From Thermococcaceae archaeon (GTDB taxonomy: Archaea > Methanobacteriota_B > Thermococci > Thermococcales > Thermococcaceae), in the NCBI GenBank assembly GCA_026986455.1, contig JALSON010000182.1, positions 1 to 11,274 of the forward strand: a DNA stretch of 11,274 bases, written 5' to 3'. Made by a program: the position numbers and the translations under genes. The notes under the pieces were generated by a model. That model did no database searches, was not told the origin of the DNA, and saw only the letters and a program-made list of their open reading frames with translations. Of this stretch, positions 5,752 through 11,274 are shown one piece after another; position 1 is the first letter of the stretch, and each line of letters starts with the position of its first letter.

Positions 5752-5835
5752 AACGGAGATTGGGCTTAAAATATGTATTTGCCCGTGCCCGGCGGCACCC
5801 ATGAATAGAACAAAAAATTAATAACTCCGTTTTTG
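5752..5835 (+). other. Intergenic segment with inverted repeats upstream of the archaemetzincin gene
   Basis: AACGGAG (5752-5758) is perfectly complementary to CTCCGTT (5825-5831), which is followed by further T residues. Inside lie two more possible stems, GGGC (5762-5765) with GCCC (5781-5784) and GTGCC (5785-5789) with GGCAC (5794-5798). Together they could fold as a closed three-way structure in a leader or a small RNA. The AT-rich parts (TTAAAATATG at 5766-5773 region and AAAAAATTAATAA at 5812-5824) may instead simply be promoter elements of the next gene; AAATTAATA lies at a suitable distance from the ATG at 5858. No known RNA family was recognised. Confidence 0.35.
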
Positions 5836-5857
5836 CCCACTTAGTGTGAGGGGTTAA

Positions 5858-6496
5858 ATGCAGTTCATAGAGGCAACGTACGTGGGAAACTTCATAGACA
5901 AACAGATGCTGTTTGACGTTTTTGACGAGGTTAACAGATATTTCACCGAGAACAACATAGATGTCAGGCTTGTTTATATCGGCCCGCTGAAGCTCGCTCC
6001 CGGGTATCTTGTCAGCATAAAGACTTCAAACGGCACTCTGAGGGCATATCCTCTGGAAGCCCTAATAGAAACCCTGTATTCCCGGCTTCTTCAGGACATT
6101 AAGGAACTGATAGAGCAGCGGGAAGGCGATGATACTGGGATTATAATGAACAAAATCCTTGCGCTCACGACATTCCCGCTGATTTCAAGGAATCCCTACT
6201 TCGATTTCTATGAAAAGTTCCTTGGATACCATGAAACCATAACAAATCTCAGGATTATGATACTGTCAACCGAGCCCTTCTACTCAGAAGACATTGAAAA
6301 CTTCAAAATGCGCCTCTTTAAGGGCGTTCTTCATGAGATAGGACATTCATTCGGGCTGGAGCACTGCAGCGGAGAGTGCGTGATGAACCCTCCCGGAACC
6401 ATCGAGGAATGGGACCTCAGACCCCCGACATACTGTGATCGCTGCTTCCTTGAGCTCAAGAGAAATGCCGAATATGACCCCGGGCTAAAGTTTTAA
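5858..6496 (+). CDS. amzA: Archaemetzincin zinc metalloprotease
   Basis: The 212-residue soluble protein matches the archaemetzincin family. The catalytic zinc site is HEIGHSFGLEH (residues 159-169: ligands H159, H163, H169 and catalytic E160). It is followed by the diagnostic cysteine set C170, C174, C193 and C196 (HCSGECVM and CDRC), which binds a structural zinc. Met176 provides the Met-turn of metzincins. Archaemetzincins are putative aminopeptidase-like proteases, and the archaeal substrates are unknown. There is no signal peptide, so it should act in the cytoplasm. The ATG at 5858 is preceded by GTGAGGGG. The product length is a little above the roughly 180-200 residues common in archaea. 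It is divergent from the riboswitch operon and lies 25 bases before a radical SAM gene, with which it is probably co-transcribed. Confidence 0.94.
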   Translation: MQFIEATYVGNFIDKQMLFDVFDEVNRYFTENNIDVRLVYIGPLKLAPGYLVSIKTSNGTLRAYPLEALIETLYSRLLQDIKELIEQREGDDTGIIMNKILALTTFPLISRNPYFDFYEKFLGYHETITNLRIMILSTEPFYSEDIENFKMRLFKGVLHEIGHSFGLEHCSGECVMNPPGTIEEWDLRPPTYCDRCFLELKRNAEYDPGLKF

Positions 6497-6521
6497 GCTC
6501 TGAAGTTGAGGCATATATGGT

Positions 6522-7565
6522 ATGTTCAGGCATGTGGAAATCGGTGAGATTGAGCGGGCGAAGAATGCGTTACCCCATTACTTTGCGGTATTAAAGGGGG
6601 ATGAGCAGCCGAATTTTTATCATGCCCGGAGGGTGGAGGTGTCCTTCAGCAGAGATTCTCCCCTCGAAGAGCTCTGGCAGGCTCATGAGGAGGGCATTGA
6701 AAAGCTCCACGACAATGAGATTTCAGAAAAGCCCGGGCAGAGTCTCCTCGATTTAAAGATCCTCATAGCCCGCAGGCTTCTGGAGAGATGCATTCTGTGC
6801 GAGATGAAGTGCGGAATAAACAGAAGGAAGCAGAAGGGCTACTGCAGGGTTGATAGAAGCAGAATTGCGAGCGCATTCCTGCATCTCGGTGAGGAGCCCG
6901 AGCTGATACCATCATACACGATTTTCTTTTCAGGCTGCAACTTCCGTTGTGTCTTCTGCCAGAACTGGGACATAAGCCAGCAGAGCACCGGCGGTGTTTA
7001 TGCCCCCGGAGAGATATCCATGGAAATAGCCGTGGCACATATGCAGGGTGCAAAAAATGTTAATTTTGTTGGAGGAGAACCCACACCCCATATCCCCTTT
7101 ATCCTTGAGGTTCTCAGGCATCTCAGGGTTCCAATCCCTGTTATCTGGAACTCCAACATGTATATGAGCGAGGAGGCTATGAAGCTATTGGACGGTGTGG
7201 TCGATGTGTACTTGGCGGACTTCAAATGGGGAAACAACAGGGATGCCCTGAAGTACTCAAAAGCCCCCCGCTACTGGGAGACCGTTACGAGGAACTTTCT
7301 GCTCGCGAGGGAGCATTACCGGGCTGAGTTCCTGATCCGGCATCTGGTAATGCCCGGCCATCTGGAATGCTGCACAGAACCAATCCTCAGGTGGATTTCG
7401 GAGAATCTCGGCAGGGATGTGAGGGTTAATGTGATGTTCCAGTACCGCCCCGAATACAGAGCAGGCGGCTATCCCGAAATTGCCCGGAGGCTCACCCACG
7501 AGGAAATGGAGGAGGCCGTCAGGCTGGTCAGGGAATTCGGCCTTAAAAATGCCCTGATAGGCTAA
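6522..7565 (+). CDS. Radical SAM protein, PflX type (pyruvate formate-lyase activating enzyme-like)
   Basis: The 347-residue protein contains the radical SAM cluster motif CNFRCVFC (C139, C143, C146), which binds a [4Fe-4S] cluster and cleaves S-adenosylmethionine. The glycine-rich GGEPTPH motif for SAM binding follows. Upstream are four further cysteines (C90, C93, C97, C108 in CILCEMKCG and KGYC) that may hold a second metal or Fe-S site. This architecture fits COG1313/PflX, related to glycyl-radical-enzyme activases; the substrate of the group is not established. A linked glycyl radical enzyme is not seen in this window. The start is the ATG at 6522; GTTGAGG at 6505-6510 is rather distant (about 11 bases). 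It follows the archaemetzincin gene by 25 bases, and a shared transcript is likely. Confidence 0.92.
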   Translation: MFRHVEIGEIERAKNALPHYFAVLKGDEQPNFYHARRVEVSFSRDSPLEELWQAHEEGIEKLHDNEISEKPGQSLLDLKILIARRLLERCILCEMKCGINRRKQKGYCRVDRSRIASAFLHLGEEPELIPSYTIFFSGCNFRCVFCQNWDISQQSTGGVYAPGEISMEIAVAHMQGAKNVNFVGGEPTPHIPFILEVLRHLRVPIPVIWNSNMYMSEEAMKLLDGVVDVYLADFKWGNNRDALKYSKAPRYWETVTRNFLLAREHYRAEFLIRHLVMPGHLECCTEPILRWISENLGRDVRVNVMFQYRPEYRAGGYPEIARRLTHEEMEEAVRLVREFGLKNALIG

Positions 7566-7677
7566 ACTCATCCACCCCTCCCCGAGCTGTCATCCGGCTT
7601 CCGAAAGTCTCACTCTCAGGGGGGAACTGAGTTAATGTTATTAGGCGGAAGCTCCAACTTTATCCTAAGGTGGTTTG
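7566..7677 (+). promoter_or_regulatory. Leader/intergenic region of pyruvate kinase with nested inverted repeats
   Basis: GCTTCCG (7597-7603) is perfectly complementary to CGGAAGC (7646-7652), and between them CTCAG (7615-7619) pairs with CTGAG (7627-7631). The pairs could form a stem-loop with an inner hairpin or act as DNA sites. A weak TATA-like stretch (GTTAATGTTATTA, 7631-7643) overlaps the structure. AGGTGG at 7668-7673 is the ribosome binding site. I did not find the TATCAC-N5-GTGATA glycolytic operator described for Thermococcales glycolytic genes. Confidence 0.35.
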
Positions 7678-9123
7678 ATGAGATTACCGAGCAACAAGAC
7701 AAAGATTATAGCAACCATCGGCCCTGCTTCCATGGACAAAAAGACACTTGAAGCATTGATTAAAGCAGGAATGAGCGTGGCCCGCATCAATTTTGCCCAC
7801 GGAAACTTTGAACAGCATGAAAGGACTATCAGGAGAATCAGGGAGATTTCAGAAAAGATAAACAGGAGGGTTGCCATCCTCGGGGATCTGCCCGGTGTGA
7901 AGATAAGGGTCGGGGCGATACAGAATGGGGCCGTAACCCTGCACAGATGGCAGACAGTAACCCTGACCACCAGGGACATAACCGGAAACGAAGCGGAAAT
8001 TCCGGTGGAGTTCAAGGACTTCCCAAGGATGGTATCAAAGGGGGATGTTATATATCTCAGCGACGGATTCATAGCCCTCCGGGTTGAGGAGGTGAGGGGA
8101 GAGGATGTTCTGTGCAAGGTTCTGGTGGGAGGAACGCTATTTTCCCACAAGGGCATAAACATCCCCAAAGCGAGAATGGCCCTCGATGCCATAACAGAGC
8201 ATGATCTGGAAATCCTCGAATTCGCTCTTGAACACGGTATAGACGCAGTTGGAATTTCATTCGTTGGCTCGGCATACGATGTCCTGAAGGTCAGACGGTA
8301 TGTGGAGGAAAAAAAGGAAAAGAAAAGAATCTTCATAATTTCAAAAATAGAGCGCCCCGATGCTGTCAGGAATTTTGACGATATACTGTGTGCAAGCGAC
8401 GGAATAATGATAGCACGCGGTGATCTCGGTGTCGAGATGCCCATCGAAAAGCTCCCCATTCTGCAGAAAAAGCTCATACACAAGGCAAACCTTGCAGGAA
8501 AGCCCGTTATAACCGCTACGCAGATGCTTGAGAGCATGACCGAGGAGACCCTTCCAACGAGGGCAGAAGTAACGGATGTTGCCAATGCCATACTCGATGG
8601 AACCGATGCCGTGATGCTCTCGGAGGAAACTGCTGTGGGAAAGCACCCTGTTGAAACGGTCAGAATGATGGCCAAGATTGCAAGGACAACAGAGGCCTAC
8701 AGGGATTCGCTGTGGTCGCCGCGCATAGCGGACTGGAAGGCGGTGGAGTGGAAGGAAAAAATACCTAAGAAGGGCACAATTAAGGATGCGATAACGAGAA
8801 GCATTATAGAGGCCCTGAACTCGATTAGCATAAAATACATCCTCACCCCCACCAGAACAGGACAGACGGCAAGGCTGATTTCACGATTCAAGCCGAAACA
8901 GTGGATTCTCGCCTTCGCCACAGATGAGAAGGTTGCGAACAGCCTGATGTTCTCCTACGGTGTCTATCCATTCCTCGTCAATGAAACAAGCGAGGAGGAA
9001 ATAATCAGCGTTATCAAAGGGCTTGGACTGGTTTCAGAGAACGACACGGTCCTCCTGACAAAGGGAACACCCATAGGAAAGACCGCCGGGACAAACACGA
9101 TAAGAATTTTCACGGTCGGGTGA
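7678..9123 (+). CDS. pyk: Pyruvate kinase
   Basis: The enzyme converts phosphoenolpyruvate and ADP to pyruvate and ATP at the end of glycolysis in the cytoplasm. At 481 residues it has the usual length. Visible motifs are KTKIIATIGPAS at the N-terminus, the active-site strand SVARINFAHG (Ala where many enzymes have Ser), the B-domain, IISKIERPDAV with the catalytic lysine, and the metal-binding ARGDLGVEMP. The signature TATQMLESMT and the GTDAVMLSEETAVGKHP segment follow. The C-terminal domain ends with GTNTIRIFTVG. The ATG at 7678 follows AAGGTGGT; the TTG one codon earlier is less likely. The gene is convergent with the acetyl-CoA synthetase beta-subunit gene, and a T-rich tract follows its stop. 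It stands 112 bases from the radical SAM gene and probably has its own promoter. Confidence 0.97.
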   Translation: MRLPSNKTKIIATIGPASMDKKTLEALIKAGMSVARINFAHGNFEQHERTIRRIREISEKINRRVAILGDLPGVKIRVGAIQNGAVTLHRWQTVTLTTRDITGNEAEIPVEFKDFPRMVSKGDVIYLSDGFIALRVEEVRGEDVLCKVLVGGTLFSHKGINIPKARMALDAITEHDLEILEFALEHGIDAVGISFVGSAYDVLKVRRYVEEKKEKKRIFIISKIERPDAVRNFDDILCASDGIMIARGDLGVEMPIEKLPILQKKLIHKANLAGKPVITATQMLESMTEETLPTRAEVTDVANAILDGTDAVMLSEETAVGKHPVETVRMMAKIARTTEAYRDSLWSPRIADWKAVEWKEKIPKKGTIKDAITRSIIEALNSISIKYILTPTRTGQTARLISRFKPKQWILAFATDEKVANSLMFSYGVYPFLVNETSEEEIISVIKGLGLVSENDTVLLTKGTPIGKTAGTNTIRIFTVG

Positions 9124-9127
9124 ATTC

Positions 9128-9150
9128 TGTTTTTTCTTTGTTTCTTTTTG
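9128..9150 (+). terminator. T-rich terminator after pyruvate kinase
   Basis: Starting five bases after the stop codon, the plus strand has a run of T residues interrupted by few others (TTTTTTCTTTG then TTTCTTTTTG). Archaeal RNA polymerase terminates on such oligo-T tracts without needing a hairpin. A convergent gene lies immediately beyond. Confidence 0.7.
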
Positions 9151-9168
9151 CTCCACCGCCCGGACTGG

Positions 9169-9192
9169 AGAAGAAGAAAGAGGCAGAGCCTC
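9169..9192 (-). terminator. Hairpin and T-tract at the end of the acetyl-CoA synthetase beta-subunit gene
   Basis: On the minus strand GAGGC-TCT-GCCTC (9192-9180) forms a 5-bp hairpin that overlaps the stop codon. It is followed by TTTCTTCTTCT (9179-9169). The oligo-T part fits archaeal termination; whether the hairpin contributes is unknown. Confidence 0.5.
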
Positions 9193-9889
9193 AGAGCAGC
9201 ATTCTGGCATCAACAGCCACAGCAGAGTCCTCGTAGGCGAAGATCGGGTTGATGTCGAGCTCCTTGATCTCGGGAAGCTCAAGGGCCAGTTCACCGACCT
9301 TGACGATGAGGTCAGCGAGGGCCTCTATGTCAACGGGCTTCTCGCCACGTGCTCCCGCCAGAATCGGGTATGCCTTTATCTCCCTGATCATGTCGAGGGC
9401 TTCCTCTTTTGTTATCGGGGCAACCCTGAAGCTGACATCCTTGAGTATCTCGACGAATATGCCACCGAGACCGAACATTATTGCAGGACCGAACTGCGGG
9501 TCGCGGATCATACCGACTATAACCTCTTTGCCGAGCGGGAGCATCTTGTAGACGATGACGCCCCAGAGATCCGCGTCCGGCTTATAGTTCCTTGCGTTCT
9601 CCATGATCTTCCGGAAGGCCTCCCTCGCTTCCTCATCGCTCTTGATGTTGACCTTGACACCGCCGGCGTCGCTCTTGTGGATGATCTGCGGGGAGACGAT
9701 TTTCATGACAACAGGATAGCCGATTTCCTTTGCGTATTCAACGGCCTCCTCCTCGTTGGCAGCAACTTTAAAGTCCGGAACCGGAACGCCGTAGAGCTTG
9801 AGTATCTCCTTCGCCTCCGGCTCGACGAGCGGCCTGTTCTCGGCCTTCGCCTTTTCGATGATTGCCCTGGCCTTTTCAATTCTTTCCAT
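9191..9889 (-). CDS. acdB: ADP-forming acetate-CoA ligase (acetyl-CoA synthetase) beta subunit
   Basis: With its alpha subunit this protein converts acyl-CoA, ADP and phosphate to the free acid, CoA and ATP, the main energy-saving step of peptide and sugar fermentation in Thermococcales. It carries an ATP-grasp fold: PLVEPEAKEILKLYGVPVP at the N-terminus, IGYPVVMKIVSPQIIHKSDA (conserved His in HKSDAGGV that relays phosphate), KEVIVGMIRDPQFGP, and ELDINPIFAYED near the end. The 232 residues equal the known length of the Pyrococcus furiosus subunit. I chose ATG at 9889 over GTG at 9898 because GAGGTGAT stands at ideal distance and overlaps that GTG. The alpha-subunit gene is not in the window, consistent with unlinked acd genes in this order. 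Which isoenzyme (I, II or other) cannot be told. Confidence 0.96.
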   Translation of the reverse strand: MERIEKARAIIEKAKAENRPLVEPEAKEILKLYGVPVPDFKVAANEEEAVEYAKEIGYPVVMKIVSPQIIHKSDAGGVKVNIKSDEEAREAFRKIMENARNYKPDADLWGVIVYKMLPLGKEVIVGMIRDPQFGPAIMFGLGGIFVEILKDVSFRVAPITKEEALDMIREIKAYPILAGARGEKPVDIEALADLIVKVGELALELPEIKELDINPIFAYEDSAVAVDARMLL

Positions 9890-9908
9890 ACTTATCACCT
9901 CTCAGTTA

Positions 9909-9925
9909 TTGGGATGCAATCCCAA
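9909..9925. promoter_or_regulatory. Palindrome over the predicted acdB transcription start (candidate operator)
   Basis: TTGGGAT-GCA-ATCCCAA is a perfect 7+3+7 inverted repeat. The acdB TATA box centred at about 9943 predicts initiation close to 9918, the middle of this palindrome. A protein bound here would block initiation. In RNA it could also form a 5' hairpin. I do not recognise the motif as that of a known archaeal regulator. Confidence 0.5.
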
Positions 9926-9939
9926 CTACATCTGCAGAG

Positions 9940-9952
9940 TTAAAAGGATTTC
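9940..9952 (-). promoter_or_regulatory. TATA box and BRE of acdB
   Basis: The minus strand reads GAAATCCTTTTAA, an A-rich BRE followed by a TTTTAA core, about 50-57 bases upstream of the ATG at 9889. This predicts a leader of roughly 30 bases containing GAGGTGAT. Confidence 0.6.
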
Positions 9953-9953
9953 C

Positions 9954-9971
9954 CTTCAACTCGGATTGAAG
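9954..9971. promoter_or_regulatory. Inverted repeat between divergent promoters
   Basis: CTTCAA-N6-TTGAAG is a perfect inverted repeat lying almost midway between the acdB TATA box (about 9943) and the TATA box of the divergent gene (about 9986). The position suits a shared upstream activator or repressor site. The binding protein is unknown. Confidence 0.4.
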
Positions 9972-9980
9972 CTGTCGCTC

Positions 9981-9990
9981 ATTATAAATA
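9981..9990 (+). promoter_or_regulatory. TATA box of the DUF4139-type gene
   Basis: ATTATAAATA is a good archaeal TATA box. It predicts a start near 10010 and a leader of about 13 bases that holds the ribosome binding site GGTGAAGG (10013-10020). Confidence 0.75.
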
Positions 9991-10022
9991 GAATGAGGAA
10001 GAGATAAATGTGGGTGAAGGCT

Positions 10023-11274
10023 ATGAAGAAGATTATAGGTGGTTTTGGAATTATCATTCTGGTTTTGGCCCTGCTGCTCTTCCAGGGAGAGCAGGCAGCC
10101 ACAAAAGGTGAAACGGTTGTCCTTTATGACTCCGCAAATATAGGAGTGATTGAGAAGAACCTCACGCTTGAGCTGAAGAAGGGGATAAACGAAGTTCCCA
10201 TTGATGAGATTGCAGGTCTCAGTATAGAGGAGGTAACCCTGACCCCCATGAGCAGCGGCGTCTATGTCCTCGGGATCGTGAGCCAGCTGACACCGGAAAA
10301 AGGAGTCTATGAAGCCAATACCGGAAAGGAAGTAACGGTGAAGCTCCGCAGCGGGGAGGAGATATCCGGAAAGCTGCTCGGACTGAGGGATGGAAACGTG
10401 GTGATAGAGGGAGATAGGCTTTTCGTCATAAATCCCAGCGAAATCTCATACCTGAAGGTTCCGGGCCTTGATAACAGCAGATCCCAGGCCTATGCAATTA
10501 TCCAGGCCGAGAAGGAGGGGAAATACTCATTTGACCTGATTTACCGGGTGAAGGGGATAGGATGGAGCTCAAGATACAAGCTCTACATTAGCGACAGGGC
10601 AAAGCTCATCGGTTATATCGTCATAAACAACCCCACAAGGGAGAAATTTGAAAATGCCGAGATAGCCCTTGTCTCGGGAGAGGTTAGCTTTTACATGCCG
10701 CCGAGAACCGTCTATGCACTGGAATCCGGAAAAGCGGGTGCAGCCCCCTCCGTGGAGCCTCAGAAGCTGGAGGCATTCTACATCTACAGACTCGGCACGG
10801 CATCCCTGAATCCCTTCGAGAAGAAGATGATACCCTACATCTATCAGGAGGCTCCATTTAAACGCGAGTACCTCTATGAAAGCTACCCGTACGGCAGCAG
10901 CAATGCAGTCTATGAATCAATATCGTTCAAAACGGAGAAGGTTCTCCCTGCCGGAATTGTCGAGATTTACAGGGACATGAACGGAAGCAGCATACTGATC
11001 GGGGAAAGAGCAATTCAGCACACACCGAAAGGAGATATCCTGAGGATAGGCATCGGGAAGGATATAGACCTTAAGGGGACAACCCAGATTCTCGAAGAGA
11101 AGCGCGGCAGCAGCTATTCCTACTATAAGGTCAAAATTACGATTGAGAACTTCGGGAAAGAAACAAAGACTGTGATAGTGCGGCACTACAAACGCGGGAT
11201 GCTGAAAACTTCATCTGTAAAACCGCTCGACGAAACTGCCAGCTACGTGGAGTTCAGGGTAACCGTGGGGCCGG
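10023..11274 (+). CDS. Exported DUF4139-type protein (3' end outside window)
   Basis: The frame starts at ATG 10023 after GGTGAAGG and stays open to the last base, giving 417 residues with no stop. Residues 1-25 (MKKIIGGFGIIILVLALLLF, then QGEQA) form a signal peptide or anchor, so the protein acts outside the membrane. A region around residues 100-145, with KEVTVKLRSGEEISGKLLGL and then RDGNVVIEGDRLFVI, looks like a small five-stranded barrel resembling an Sm-type fold. Further on, YRVKGIGWSSRYKLYI and VINNPTREKFENAEIALVSG are typical of DUF4139, a beta-rich domain of unknown function found in surface proteins. The start of a repeat-like beta region (KVKITIENFGKETKTV) follows. It is divergent from acdB and has its own promoter. 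Family assignment is from remembered motifs; function unknown. Confidence 0.85.
   Translation, partial: MKKIIGGFGIIILVLALLLFQGEQAATKGETVVLYDSANIGVIEKNLTLELKKGINEVPIDEIAGLSIEEVTLTPMSSGVYVLGIVSQLTPEKGVYEANTGKEVTVKLRSGEEISGKLLGLRDGNVVIEGDRLFVINPSEISYLKVPGLDNSRSQAYAIIQAEKEGKYSFDLIYRVKGIGWSSRYKLYISDRAKLIGYIVINNPTREKFENAEIALVSGEVSFYMPPRTVYALESGKAGAAPSVEPQKLEAFYIYRLGTASLNPFEKKMIPYIYQEAPFKREYLYESYPYGSSNAVYESISFKTEKVLPAGIVEIYRDMNGSSILIGERAIQHTPKGDILRIGIGKDIDLKGTTQILEEKRGSSYSYYKVKITIENFGKETKTVIVRHYKRGMLKTSSVKPLDETASYVEFRVTVGP

Noticed and set aside
7566..7677. Thermococcales glycolytic operator (TATCAC-N5-GTGATA) before pyruvate kinase
   Set aside because: I searched the gap by eye and found no such sequence.
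7665..8675. Open frame of 336 codons on the minus strand
   Set aside because: It lies antisense to pyruvate kinase, whose protein motifs are complete; the translation is Ser/Pro/Ile-rich without family features and has no ribosome binding site.
9249..9551. Plus-strand open frame opposite acdB
   Set aside because: AcdB is a clear full-length match on the minus strand; the opposite frame has no support.
9893..9909. TATCAC near the acdB start as half of a glycolytic operator
   Set aside because: It is the complement of the ribosome binding site GTGATA, and the second half-site does not match.
1..11274. CRISPR array, insertion sequence, integrase, tRNA or rRNA genes
   Set aside because: No regular direct repeats, transposase motifs, or tRNA/rRNA signatures were seen on either strand.

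Overview
The window looks like chromosome of a hyperthermophilic euryarchaeon, most likely a member of the Thermococcales (Thermococcus, Pyrococcus or Palaeococcus). The reasons are a stand-alone 232-residue beta subunit of ADP-forming acetyl-CoA synthetase, an archaeal CoaBC, a two-domain KaiC-like ATPase, an archaemetzincin, archaeal TATA boxes at the expected distance from starts, GGTGAT-type ribosome binding sites, heavy AGG/AGA/ATA codon use and very tight gene packing. The species assignment is inference; no rRNA is present.

Layout. Positions 1-1622 (+) hold the 3' part of a KaiC/RecA-like double ATPase gene and an overlapping 98-residue helical partner gene. Positions 1664-2878 (-) hold coaBC for coenzyme A synthesis, with its own TATA box. 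Positions 2920-5617 (-) hold six tightly linked genes: a prenyltransferase/squalene-oxidase-repeat protein, a DUF6062-like protein with duplicated CxxC/CxxH modules, and four small coiled-coil proteins in overlapping frames. Upstream of these six genes, at 5641-5703 (-), is an RNA that matches the fluoride (crcB-motif) riboswitch aptamer. It begins at the predicted transcription start and ends next to the ribosome binding site of the first gene. Positions 5858-7565 (+) hold an archaemetzincin gene and a PflX-type radical SAM gene. Positions 7678-9123 (+) hold pyruvate kinase, convergent with the ADP-forming acetyl-CoA synthetase beta subunit at 9191-9889 (-). A divergent gene from 10023 (+) encodes a secreted or anchored DUF4139-type protein that runs off the window.

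The main point of interest is the riboswitch-headed operon. A fluoride aptamer normally controls a fluoride exporter (CrcB/Fluc, CLC-F) or a fluoride-sensitive enzyme. Here none of the six downstream genes encodes a recognisable transporter or metabolic enzyme, so this is a candidate fluoride-responsive operon of unknown mechanism. The 3' strand of aptamer helix P3 is complementary to the ribosome binding site of the first gene, which suggests ligand-dependent release of translation. The four small proteins share a 16-residue coiled-coil motif and appear to be a local family expansion.

The metabolic genes fit peptide and sugar fermentation: pyruvate kinase makes pyruvate, and the acetyl-CoA synthetase turns acyl-CoA into acid plus ATP. 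The divergent promoter region between 9889 and 10023 carries two palindromes that look like operators. No CRISPR array, tRNA, rRNA, insertion sequence or integrase was seen, and no gap without a gene exceeds 160 bases.
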